Part shown: piece by piece, positions 1 through 8,857 of the stretch | Layout: each line of letters starts with the position of its first letter | Position numbering within the stretch: position 1 is the stretch's first letter | Origin: Hygrophila difformis | Taxonomy: Eukaryota > Streptophyta > Magnoliopsida > Lamiales > Acanthaceae | Direction: 5' to 3' | DNA length: 64,000 bases | NCBI GenBank assembly: GCA_030278955.1 | Contig: JAOANR010000004.1 | Location: forward strand, 21,398,976 to 21,462,975 | Made by a program: the position numbers and the translations under genes | Notes under the pieces: model-generated | Seen by the model: the letters and a program-made list of their open reading frames with translations, nothing else | The model's database searches: none | Told to the model about the DNA's origin: nothing

Positions 1-44
1 GCAATTTTCTTTTTTTTTTCTCTTGCTCTGTTGTGAAAGGTCTG

Positions 45-83
45 CTTTTGTAGACAAATTTTCGAAACCCTAGGCCCACCAAT
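45..83 (-). promoter_or_regulatory. LTR1 core promoter with substituted TATA box
   Basis: At the position where LTR2 and LTR3 read CTATAAAAG on the minus strand, LTR1 reads CTACAAAAG (plus-strand base 50 is G instead of A). The upstream CCAAT, GGCCCA and AAACCCTA motifs are unchanged. This 3' LTR promoter is therefore probably weaker than the other two. Confidence 0.6.
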
Positions 84-116
84 GTTGTGCTCATGCTCAC
101 ACAGCTTCAATGAGTG

Positions 117-511
117 AAGTTCGAATTATCTCAATCAATTCGAATTAATTCGAATTGTGAGATCTCTTTCTTGAGCTGGAAATGTGGCCTTCAGTTATCA
201 ATTCGAATTGTTGTGAAGAATTCGAATTGGTCTTTTCTCGAATTGGATGAGGGTTTCTGCTTGGCTTCCTTGCATCTGTTGGCAATTCGAATTGTTTGTG
301 CCAATTCGAATTAATTCGAATTAGACAATTCGAATTGCACTTCTTCTTGCCTGTGGGTTCCTTCTCTTCATTCCCTAATTCGAATTATTCAAGCCAATTC
401 GAATTAGCTCTTCTGCATCCCTTCCCAACACTTAACCACTTCTTGTTCTCTTCAGCAATTCGAATTGTGTGCAATTCGAATTAATTCGAATTGGCACAAA
501 CAATTCGAATT
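117..511. repeat. AATTCGAATT palindrome cluster in U3 of LTR1
   Basis: The self-complementary decamer AATTCGAATT occurs more than a dozen times here, several times as the double unit AATTCGAATTAATTCGAATT. The cluster lies immediately upstream of the LTR promoter on the minus strand. One additional unit relative to LTR2 shows that copy number changes. Confidence 0.9.
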
Positions 512-845
512 GTGCTTCAACACTTGACCAAAATTCAGTTGTGGGATTTTCAATCTTTTTCCCATCTTTTTGGATTTTTGTGGGCTATATTATTCTTTTG
601 CCCATCTTTTCATTCCTTTTTCTTTTCTTTTTCCTTTTTTCATGTTTTTGGATTTTTCTAACACAAATACAATTTAAAATTGCATATTTTGTGTCTTTTT
701 ATTACCGGCTCGATGTTTTTACAAACTAGTATTAATCTGTTAAATTCAACTGTTTTCTTATTACAACAAGATGGAAATACGATCAAAATATCCGTCTCAG
801 ACACGGAAATGGATTGAAAATAATGGTCAATTTTGGCCATTATCA

Positions 846-858
846 ACATCCTCACATT
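846..858 (-). other. Polypurine tract of body 1
   Basis: On the minus strand AAATGTGAGGATGT immediately precedes the LTR start TGATAATGG. A diverged element in this window has AAATGTGAGGATGG directly before its own LTR start TGATGACAG at 50658, which supports placing the boundary here. The tract is purine-biased rather than purely purine. Confidence 0.65.
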
Positions 859-2459
859 TAATACTGATCGTCCCCGAGCAGTCAGAGTCAGTGCTCCTAG
901 GAGCTTGGACTCTGCATATTCAATCCATTTGCGTGGCCTCAGAAATTTCATTCTTCTTATATTGGGATAAGACAATCAAAATTACAAGCATTAAACTCTC
1001 TTGGTTGCAGTGTTTAATGGAATGATACTTCTCACTTGCATGAACGCACAAACCAATCATTATTGTTAATTCTTCTTGAATAGGTGTTTAGAAAAATTCA
1101 TTGGCTTACTTCTTGAATTCAAGCATGACATGATCATTGATTAATAGAAACAGAGCCTCACATATAGTAGAATCGGAAAGTTCACTCACTCTCAAGATTG
1201 GTTTTTATCATCAACGCTCAAAATCCAATTCAATTAAATTCTCCCATAAGCTTGCAACTGGACCAACTCGCCACCGGCTCATTTCCTCAAATCGAGATCC
1301 CGAGGTCTTATTCAAGGTTATAACGGGGCATACGGTTGTAACATTTGGTAGGAAAGGAAAAATATTGGGCTAAAAAGTGACACGACACCATTCCACCATA
1401 ACTTGGCATTTTTTAGAATTTATGATCATCGTTATTTCTTTCTTTCTTTTGTTTTTTTTCTTTTCTATTGCATGACATTAGACTTTGTCTAATTTGCTTT
1501 GTCATTTGGAATTTATTCTTGTTGAATAGATCTCAACTTTTTTTTTTTTTGAATCGGTTTATAGCATACCGATTGATACACATTTGATGATAAAAAATTA
1601 CAATGCCTTGATGGGATGGCTCATGTACACTTGGGTTTGATTTTCTTGGTCTTTTTGTGAGGCTGGGAATAATATAGTGGTTTCAAAGAAAAATTAGGCT
1701 TAAAGGTTCAAGTTGGTTAATCCTAAAGGGAAAATATTTTTGGGTTTGGAATTCAAACGAAAGCCAAAATTTTGGGTTTTCTAAGTGCCTCGATCATATG
1801 CTCGATTTCGGGAATATGGTATGGTCTTGAATCGGTCCCAATTGCAAGTTCTAGTGTCCTTTAATCGAATTGATTCACACAATCAAAGAAGGAAATGAGT
1901 GATAGTGACTCATGGCTCAAATCTCACATGGTATGGTTTGATCATGTCATACACTTATTCTCAGATTTAGCCTTTGAAAATTCTTACAGCTTATTCAATC
2001 AAATTCTCAACATGAAGATTTGTTTTTCTTTCAAGTGATCATATCATTGGATTTTTATAGCTCAAAACTTCAAGAATTTATATCATGCATATTTTTAATT
2101 GTTTTATCCCAATTTAATAATCTGAAAATTTCATCATCAGCCTAAATTCAACATGTGAATTTAGGTGACAGATTTATGCTTGTTTTATGCCGGTTTGTTT
2201 AATTGAAAGCAGTAAAAATACTGTGAACATGCAAGCATGTCACAGCTTGTTTTTGGCGTGACAGTCACTTATTCATCTTGGACTGCCACACATCTTTTTC
2301 AAATAATAGAGAACTCAAGACGAAATTCTCTTTTGGAAAGCAGTAAATGTACATCAGTTACAATAGATTTCCATGGTGAGGATTGAAAGTGCACTGAATG
2401 AATGGAAAATCTAATGCATGATGTTTACAATGGAGCTCGCATGAATGTGATCACTTAGC
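859..2459 (-). other. 3' noncoding region between the last ORF and the 3' LTR, body 1
   Basis: About 1.6 kb of AT-rich sequence with pyrimidine runs near 1430-1475 and 1537-1550. I see no coding sequence with recognisable homology. The same stretch is present in body 2 (18699-20299). The related element at 49601-50640 also has about 1 kb of noncoding sequence between its last ORF and its polypurine tract. Confidence 0.7.
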
Positions 2460-2708
2460 TTAGTCTTTCTTCTCCGTGGGCTGTGTGGAGGATCCGGTGG
2501 CATCTCCTGGAGGTGATGGGAACTTGCTGAGGATGGTCTTCATCATTTCGGCTTGATTGTCGAACATTCTGGCTTGACTGGCGAACACTGCTTCGAACAT
2601 TTTTCTATTCTTTTCCTCATTCTCAGTCCTTTCTTGATGCTGCCTTGCTGCTTCCTTTCTGAACTCCTCTTCTCTCTCGAGCATTCTCAGCCTAAACTCT
2701 TCCTCTTT
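2460..2708 (-). CDS. C-terminal coiled-coil tail of the downstream ORF, body 1
   Basis: This 82-codon segment continues in the same frame as the segment ending at 2709, separated from it by a single TAG (2709-2711). It is rich in Glu, Lys, Arg and Gln (REEEFRKEAARQHQER and similar), ends in a Pro/Ser/Thr tail and stops at 2460. The related element (48836-49600) ends with a similar EEMDRQEKIRKEE-type coiled coil, which supports treating this as the true C-terminus of one long protein rather than a separate gene. Function is unknown. An internal methionine at 2684 could be an independent start, but no separate promoter is visible. Confidence 0.6.
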   Translation of the reverse strand, partial: KEEEFRLRMLEREEEFRKEAARQHQERTENEEKNRKMFEAVFASQARMFDNQAEMMKTILSKFPSPPGDATGSSTQPTEKKD

Positions 2709-3926
2709 CTACATTTGTTTCTCGTGAGTCGAAACAATGACATCGGCCAAAGATCTGACACTCTGCATCATTGACTCTCCCATTCTGCTCACTGCTTCTA
2801 GAGTTTGAGAATCAGCTGGATACTGAGACACAGTCGGGCTTCTGCGAGAGGGTCGGACTGGATGTCTTCGTGATAAGCTTGGAGTGGAAACATCAGTTCC
2901 AGGATGAGTGGGAGTGGGAGCAGGTTCTGTTGGCGTGACTGCAGCTTCTTCTGTTGAAGGTACCGCTTCAGTACGGTCCTTCTTCTTGCGTCCTGCTGTT
3001 GGTGTCCTAGGAGTGTATCTGGATTGAGCGTCTGATTCTTCCGGCATAATGTATGTAACTGGTTTAGTTATCCTTGTTTTTGGGACTGGGATCGGCCGGC
3101 TCATATCAATAAGATCGCTCTCTGCAAAAACTGTTAGATCTACTCCTTGGGCCTCAGAAATTCTCCTGATGAGGTTGGGATAGCATAAAGCAGCAGCTCT
3201 GGTGCCTGTGACTTTTGTGGTCATGACATGGAAAATCTGCTCCCCCACGTTGATCTTCAGTCCATGCCAAATCTTGGCAAAACCCTTCAACATTCGACCA
3301 GATGTTTCATGTGCATGAGGGTTTGGCCTAATCTTCGACATGTAGAAGTCATAGGAGGGTTGAAACTCCAGCTTCAGGTGCTTTGCTTTGAAGGGGATTT
3401 CTCCAGTGTAGCTCTCAGCAGTAAGAGACCTAGTGATGTTGTCGTGATATTGCCTGTCAGCTGCCCTGCTTGCTCCCTTCTCGAAATGCTCAAATGTCGG
3501 AATTTCTGACCTCCAGTTGGGTGTGCCAAGGAAGTTGTTCAAGTATTCTCCAGAGATGTTTACGTCGACTCCTCGCACCCAACTTGTCTTTCGTGTGGCA
3601 TTGATGTTGCAGTAGAATTCCCGAACCAATTCTGCTATCCCGGGTTCAGCGTGATGCTTAAGGAACTCAGTCCATCCGTGGTTTTCTTTTAGCCTGAGTA
3701 GCATTGGATGATCTATCAGTTCTGGACTGAATCCTTTATCAGGGACGAATACTCCAGCCAGTGCCATGTATCGTCCCGCATTCTGCTCATTCCCGTTGAA
3801 CCTCCTCATTATATCAGCATCATCCCTGATGCGGAATTTTCTGAACTTCTTAGTGGACACACCCAGTCTGCCCCTTGAAGTTGAGTTGGCCCAATAATCA
3901 GCCGATCGCACTGATCCGGTTGATTC
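2709..3926 (-). CDS. Downstream ORF segment 3: plant-transposon-protein-like domain, body 1
   Basis: About 405 codons, in frame with the preceding segment and separated from it by one TAA (3927-3929). There is no ATG near the start: the first conserved residues are S-A-D-Y-W. The middle part (VPDKGFSPELIDHP..., LVREFYCNI..., VRGVDVNISGEYLNNFLG) resembles the putative plant transposon protein domain often annotated next to Athila-type elements; I recall that family from knowledge and have not searched it. The C-terminal third is Pro/Thr/Ser-rich. The equivalent region of the diverged element at 48060-48790 shares VPDKGFHP, LTREFYANF and LNNY motifs. No signal peptide or membrane segment is visible, so I do not call it an envelope protein. 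Confidence 0.7.
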   Translation of the reverse strand, partial: ESTGSVRSADYWANSTSRGRLGVSTKKFRKFRIRDDADIMRRFNGNEQNAGRYMALAGVFVPDKGFSPELIDHPMLLRLKENHGWTEFLKHHAEPGIAELVREFYCNINATRKTSWVRGVDVNISGEYLNNFLGTPNWRSEIPTFEHFEKGASRAADRQYHDNITRSLTAESYTGEIPFKAKHLKLEFQPSYDFYMSKIRPNPHAHETSGRMLKGFAKIWHGLKINVGEQIFHVMTTKVTGTRAAALCYPNLIRRISEAQGVDLTVFAESDLIDMSRPIPVPKTRITKPVTYIMPEESDAQSRYTPRTPTAGRKKKDRTEAVPSTEEAAVTPTEPAPTPTHPGTDVSTPSLSRRHPVRPSRRSPTVSQYPADSQTLEAVSRMGESMMQSVRSLADVIVSTHEKQM

Positions 3927-5456
3927 TTAGGTTCCTTCAGTTCCTGCTTGTTCTCCATCAGAGTCGGAATTCTCCCTTGGCTGTTCCCTCTGTTCAGTTT
4001 GCTCGTGCTGTTCTGATTCAACCTGTGTATTCGGTTGTGGCTCTTCCTCAGTTTGTTCCAACTCAGTTTCTTCACCTCGTTGAGTTGCTCCCTGCTCGTG
4101 CAAATTACAAGGATATTCGGGGAATACGGAGTCTAGGAAATCTTCGTGAAGATAAGGATCATCTACATGTTGATATTCCTTTTGTGATGCCTCGACTTCC
4201 CTCCTGATGGTCAAATCTTCGAATTCCTCCCCCATATCATCTCCTTGTTCCACAGGAATATTGAGATCGTATTGGAGTATTTGCTGAAACGACTTGTCCT
4301 TAAAGTAGTTTTCTATGGTTTCCAAGTCCGTTCGCTTGTCACCACTACTGCTTTCAGTTCTCGCTGTTTCTTGCACTGTGGGTTGCGGTTGAGTAGTGGC
4401 TGCCGCCAGAGTTTGTGCCGCTATTTCATTCAAATCACTCGCAAGCTCGGCTAACTTCTTCTTTGACTCTTCAAGTCTTTCATTGCTCTCATGCACCATT
4501 TCCTCTATTTCCTCTGTAGGCTTCATTCCCTCCATTGCTTTCTCGACATCCGCCCTTGTGTCATTTCTGCGAGCAGTGGATCTCTTCACTTGTTCTTGCT
4601 TGTCCTTGGCCCATTCTGCTGGTTCAGCTTTCACCTTGACAGGAATAATGTCGGTTCCGCGGATTATCTGACAATCATCGTCCCCGACCTCAACCAGTAT
4701 TTCAGTGTCAGCTTTCTTCTTCCTCTCCAGCTCAGTCTGCAATTTTTCAGCAGCTTTTCTATTCTCCTCTTCCTCTCGGGCTTTTCTAATATTTTCCTCC
4801 ATTTCTGCCTTCCTGGCGTCTTCTTCTGCTTTCTTGGCCTCCTCTTCAGCTGCCTTGGCCATTTGTTCTTTCCAAAGTCGATTTTTCTCGGCCCTTGCAG
4901 CTTCCATTTTCTGTTTCCACTCCTCCGTCTCTTTTGCCATTTCGATCTCAGCCTCCTCCTTCTCCCTTCTTGCTCTTTCAGCTTGTCGGGCCTCATACTC
5001 GGCTTTCCTCTGTGCCTCAATCCTATCCATCTCAGCTTCCTCTTGAGCTATCCTTGCTGCTTCTGCATCGGCTTGCACTTGGGCCTTACGCTGTTGTTCT
5101 TTCTTGGATAACTCAATGGCTTGCTTCTTGCCTTTGTCTTTTTGCTTGGGAGGCTCATCATAGAATTTGGGCACAGGGGGAATGATCCTTGGCTGACTCG
5201 GAGGTTCTTGGATTTTGATCTGAGGCTCAGCAGACTTTTCATACTTTTCTTTATCTGCCAACCTTATCAGTTTTCTCTTCTTCTTGGGTGGCTCTGGTTC
5301 GGATTCAGTCTGAGAGGGTTCAGATTCGGCAGGCTCAGATTGCTCGGAGGTCAGATCAACATAATCGTCAATGATCTGTTCTTCATCCTCAACACTCAAT
5401 CCAAATTCCGGTCCTTTGATCTTCAGAAATTTTTGGATGAATTCAGGCTCAGACAT
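3927..5456 (-). CDS. Downstream ORF segment 2: nuclear-signal coiled-coil protein, body 1
   Basis: A 509-residue reading frame starting at an ATG 17 codons after the stop of segment 1 and in the same frame. Residues 57-62 are PKKKRK, identical to the classical basic nuclear localisation signal. Residues about 105-255 form a long Lys/Glu/Ala/Arg heptad-like coiled coil. The C-terminal 60 residues are strongly acidic (EEETELEQTEEEPQP style). No catalytic motif is recognised. Composition suggests a nuclear, oligomerising protein rather than a surface glycoprotein. It is unchanged in body 2, so purifying selection cannot be separated from recent duplication. Confidence 0.7.
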   Translation of the reverse strand: MSEPEFIQKFLKIKGPEFGLSVEDEEQIIDDYVDLTSEQSEPAESEPSQTESEPEPPKKKRKLIRLADKEKYEKSAEPQIKIQEPPSQPRIIPPVPKFYDEPPKQKDKGKKQAIELSKKEQQRKAQVQADAEAARIAQEEAEMDRIEAQRKAEYEARQAERARREKEEAEIEMAKETEEWKQKMEAARAEKNRLWKEQMAKAAEEEAKKAEEDARKAEMEENIRKAREEEENRKAAEKLQTELERKKKADTEILVEVGDDDCQIIRGTDIIPVKVKAEPAEWAKDKQEQVKRSTARRNDTRADVEKAMEGMKPTEEIEEMVHESNERLEESKKKLAELASDLNEIAAQTLAAATTQPQPTVQETARTESSSGDKRTDLETIENYFKDKSFQQILQYDLNIPVEQGDDMGEEFEDLTIRREVEASQKEYQHVDDPYLHEDFLDSVFPEYPCNLHEQGATQRGEETELEQTEEEPQPNTQVESEQHEQTEQREQPRENSDSDGEQAGTEGT

Positions 5457-5507
5457 GGCTGTGAGTTGCGCAGTCCATTTTAGTGTGAAATATCTGCCTA
5501 GGACACC

Positions 5508-6708
5508 TTAGAATCCCGTGTTATACTGCAAACGAGGTCGGTGTTCTTGACAGTGCCTTAGACCTTCTGCATCCATTTCACGTAACAGGTCGAGGAACTT
5601 CTTTTTCATCTCCGTGTACAAGGTGTCCATGATGTCCGCCTCTTTTTCCTTTAGATGTCCTAGGTCTCGGACTGGTGGAATGTTGAGAAACTCCAAACAC
5701 TTGTTTTTGCCCATGACTGAGATCTGTTTCCTCTTGTGTCCTATTCTGTCCCATGATCTGTTTCGAATCATCGCGATGCATTCAGCTCTCATCAGCTCGA
5801 AATTGGGCATCCCCTTCATTGTAGTCTCTCGGGGCTCAACTGCCGGAATCCTTTGTGGTAAGAAGACTGGCATAATCTCCACATTTCCCGGAGGTATTAC
5901 TACTCCCGGTCTTAGTACAGACTTCCTGATGTCCTTTTCCCATTTTCCCCATGCAATCATGGATTCCCCCCACAGTTTCCTGACTGCTTTTGTTTTCTCA
6001 ATAATCGAATCCAGCATTGGAGTGTGGTGGGCTTGTCCGTAGTTCAGTACCGCCTGGAGAGAGTCCCGGAAGTTGAATGTCATTTCAGTATGACGCTCTT
6101 TTGCACGCAATGTCAGCCATAGCTGCTCCTCCGGTCCGCAAATGGTCCCATTGTCGAATAGTTCCTTCTTGTACGTAAATGGAAAGGTCTCCGGCATGGA
6201 AAGTACACCAGTTGACGCAACTAAGTGTGGTGACGTCATGGGGGCATAATGCATTTTTACTTCCCTTGTAATGGGTGGTTGGATGAGGACTGGATCAAAG
6301 GCTGAGGCTCTCCTATCTCCGAAGTGGATTTCAAGCATTCTGTTCCAATAAGCCTTCTGTCGTTTCATCCTCCAAACCATCCGCTCATAGTGAACTCTCG
6401 GGTCGTCAAACCGTTGATCGTACCTTGCCTCATCGAACTCTTGGTTCCAGAACTTCCATACATGTTGGCAAAAGTCTCTTTCGAGGCCCCTCGCTCTATC
6501 ACTTCTTTCTTCCTCTGGAATCGCATTCCACCAATGGTCCTTCATTTCGAACCTCCATTCAATCTGGTGGTCCATATTCAAGTTGTGCTCATTCCTTATG
6601 GCCACCCTATTTTCCTCTGCCTCTTTCTTCAGCCTCTCAATTTCCAAGAAGGCACGATCTGGAGTTGTCTTTGGAAGACCCATCAAGGAATCTATAATGA
6701 GTTGATCC
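5508..6708 (-). CDS. Downstream ORF segment 1 (inferred exon 2), body 1
   Basis: The open frame extends upstream to 6788, but a strong 3' splice site (pyrimidine tract then CTCCAG, AG at 6710-6709) lies inside it. I infer that exon 2 starts at 6708, with codon GAT at 6707 onward. The encoded 400-residue stretch is rich in Trp, Arg and Glu, has an N-terminal helix with a leucine/glutamate pattern and ends at TAA 5508-5510. It shares the RKSVLRPG motif with RKRILRPG in the diverged element (44915-46768), where the equivalent region runs on without this stop. No known domain was recognised. Two segments follow in the same frame. Confidence 0.75.
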
Positions 6709-8137
6709 CTGGAGAAAATAAAAAGAGTTGGAACTATTTGTAACAAATTTTTGATAAGTGGATCCGAGTTGAAAGTCAACATCCTCACATTTTGAGCTAA
6801 GCTCTAAATGTGAGTTAATTGGTTTCTAATCGAATTTATAGAAAGAAAAACATAGAGCTGGATTGTTAAATCTAACTCTTATTGCAGCATAAATGAGGAA
6901 AGCAAGAGAGATATAAGGATCTTGGATCCAAAAAAAAAATTTCTTGGACTATAAATAGTCTAAGATGTTTTTGGGTGGTCGAAGGACCAAAAAGAGAATA
7001 TTTCGTAGGTTATTGAGCCTACGAAAGGATTTTGATTTTTATCACTTGAGAAGTGATTGAAATCAGGTGAGATAGGGGAGATAAGAGATTAATGATGAAA
7101 AGCAAATGCAAGCGACAAATTATGCAATTACTAGTATGTAACAATGGACCATGACTAAAAATAAGAATAAAAATGAAAGTAAAAGTAGACATGCATACAT
7201 ACAAAAGGTGATTTTTGGATTTTTATGAAAAGTGTTGACTTGTTTATTAAATGAAATTGAGGGTGTGAGTGGTCCCCCATTTGGATTTTGTTTTGGAAAG
7301 TGGGTTTTTAAGGAATAGAACAAAACATTCCTCATGAATATTCCCCACTTGTTCCAAAGTGACAAAGATCACACACTTTTAATACAAAGAACATTCTATC
7401 ATTTTGTCTTTTTATACATAAATGACTTGCCAAAAGTGTTGGAAAAATTTTGGCATGGTTTCGTCTGAACCATGTGTCCCGGATGTGCAAACATCAACTT
7501 CTAGAATTGAGTTTGCAAAGTGTGGGCAACATGTACCCGACAAAAGCATTTATTACTAAAATACTCATATAATATAACACATGCAAACATAAAGACAGAC
7601 AAACAAAAATAATTTTGGTCCATAATTACTACTGTAATGCACAAAATTTTTGTCAAGCAGAACTCATGCTATACAGACATGGATTTGCAAGTGTCATTAA
7701 CATGCATTTTCAGTCATCATCATCAAATATCTATCAAAACAACATAGTGACTAAGAAACATAATCACAGTGTTACCCCTACTCACATAAGAACACAAAAT
7801 AAGAGTAAAACATCAAAATACTACTCAACAACAACAAAAACAGAATTTTTTTTGGGGGGTTTTGCAACCCCTATTTTCAAAATGAACATCCCTTAAAGAC
7901 ACAGAAACTTTCGAACCCTAAAATGGCAGTTTGAACTTAAAGCACGAAAAAGCCCTAGTTCACCCTACCCTGTTCTAGGTCATCCCCGCACAAGTGTGAC
8001 TCATTCCGACCCTATTCCGACCATTTTCAACATGAAAAACAAAACACATTCCACCCCCATCCCCGATTTCGCAAGGAAGATGAAGAGACAAAAACTGTAA
8101 AGTGAAACCGAGCGCGAAATCGAAAAAGAACACTCAC
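6709..8137 (-). other. Inferred 1,429-nt intron of the downstream gene, body 1
   Basis: The donor is GTGAGTG (GT at 8137-8136) and the acceptor is TATTTTCTCCAG (AG at 6710-6709). Removing it joins 12 codons plus 2 nt of exon 1 to exon 2 with the reading frame preserved, which is unlikely by chance given strong sites at both ends. The interval is AT-rich with no supported coding sequence and contains a hairpin (6784-6814) about 75 nt before the acceptor. RNA evidence is needed to confirm it. Confidence 0.7.
6784..6814. repeat. PPT-like hairpin near the 3' splice site, body 1
   Basis: Two 14-nt arms (6784-6797 and 6801-6814) are inverted with one mismatch and a 3-nt loop. The minus strand reads AAAATGTGAGGATGTTGA at one arm, the same motif that precedes the 3' LTR at 846-858. 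The diverged element has an equivalent hairpin just before its own acceptor (44771-44797). Confidence 0.75.
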
Positions 8138-8175
8138 CCCCTGCTCCCACTTGGATTAGACGACGAAGACGCCAT
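8138..8175 (-). CDS. Inferred coding exon 1 of the downstream gene, body 1
   Basis: On the minus strand an ATG at 8175-8173 opens 12 codons that begin Met-Ala followed by a serine run, then two extra nucleotides before the GTGAGTG donor. The codon phase matches exon 2 exactly. A TATA box lies about 135 nt upstream and the leader between them is pyrimidine-rich, as in many plant genes. It is too short for ORF finding; support comes from the promoter, splice-site and frame agreement. Body 2 carries a nonsense change at codon 4 of the same exon. Confidence 0.7.
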
Positions 8176-8320
8176 TTCCGATGAGTTTGAACGGAGGAAA
8201 GATCGAAAAGTGCGACTGGTTTCGCGAGGAAGACAGTTTTTCGCGAGAGAGAACGGATGGTTTTCGGGAGAGTGAGAAGTGAAAGTGATGGAAGAGGGGG
8301 GAAAACAAGGATATATAAAG
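8176..8320 (-). promoter_or_regulatory. Internal TATA promoter and leader of the downstream gene, body 1
   Basis: The minus strand has CTTTATATATCC at 8320-8309. It is followed by a CT-rich stretch compatible with a start site near 8285 and a leader of about 110 nt to the ATG at 8175. A dense AATTCGAATT palindrome cluster begins 16 bases upstream of the TATA box, the same arrangement seen at the LTR promoter. I infer that the downstream ORFs are transcribed from here rather than only from the LTR. Confidence 0.65.
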
Positions 8321-8335
8321 AATATGGGAAGGAAG

Positions 8336-8857
8336 GTTCGAATTATTTCATCAATTCGAATTAATTCGAATTGATGGTTTCTGTGAGAGATGCGAGTTAT
8401 TCAGGCCTATTCGAATTAATTCGAATTGGCTTGAAAAATAAAGAAACAAAGCAAGTTCGAATTTTTGAGATCAATTCGAATTAATTCGAATTGACTCTCA
8501 ATTCGAACTGGAGGTTGTGAGCAAAAACTGCACAAGATGCCTAAGTGAGCCAATTCGAATTATTGTGGCCAATTCGAATTAATTCGAATTGGTTGAATAA
8601 CTCGAATTGCTCGCTTGCTGAGGAGAATGCCTTTTGTATGCTAATTCGAATTAGTCAGGCAATTCGAATTAATTTGCAATACTTGGCCAAATAAAACATC
8701 CGAAGGTTCTGCCTTGGGTGCCAATTCAAATTTGCATGTCAATTCGAATTAATTCGAATTGCCTGCATAATTCGAATTAACTAATCCGAGAGTGAAAATT
8801 TCCAAGGCAAAATGTCTTATGTGGTTTGTTCCAAGCAATTCGAATTAATTCGAATTT
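8336..8857. repeat. AATTCGAATT palindrome cluster upstream of the internal promoter, body 1
   Basis: About 15 exact AATTCGAATT decamers plus degenerate ones, often paired into the 20-nt double palindrome, spread over about 520 bases. Intervening sequence is not itself repeated, so this is not a simple tandem array. The position relative to the TATA box mirrors the U3 cluster. Confidence 0.9.

Larger units (their letters stand above)
1..845 (-). repeat. LTR1, partial: U3 of the 3' LTR of body 1
   Basis: On the minus strand this LTR begins with TGATAATGG at 845, directly after the polypurine-like AAATGTGAGGATGT. Only the U3 part and the start of R fall inside the window. Compared with LTR2 it has 24 extra bases near 304-327, equal to about one palindrome unit, and a base change at position 50 that alters the TATA box. 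The remaining roughly 3.9 kb of R/U5 would lie to the left of the window. Confidence 0.9.

Noticed and set aside
1137..1373. Small plus-strand open frame in the 3' noncoding region
   Set aside because: No homology, no start context, and it is simply repeated with the array; chance open frame.
4396..5483. Long open frames on the plus strand opposite the coiled-coil ORF
   Set aside because: They are low-complexity Ser/Phe/Leu translations produced by the Lys/Glu-rich gene on the other strand, with no motif of their own.
2460..6708. Calling the downstream ORFs an envelope gene
   Set aside because: No signal peptide, transmembrane segment or glycoprotein features are visible; a nuclear signal and coiled coils point elsewhere.
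8336..8857. Regularly recurring palindromes that might suggest a CRISPR-like array
   Set aside because: Units are only 10-20 nt, spacing is irregular (some units are adjacent), the spacers are not uniform, and the setting is a plant retrotransposon.
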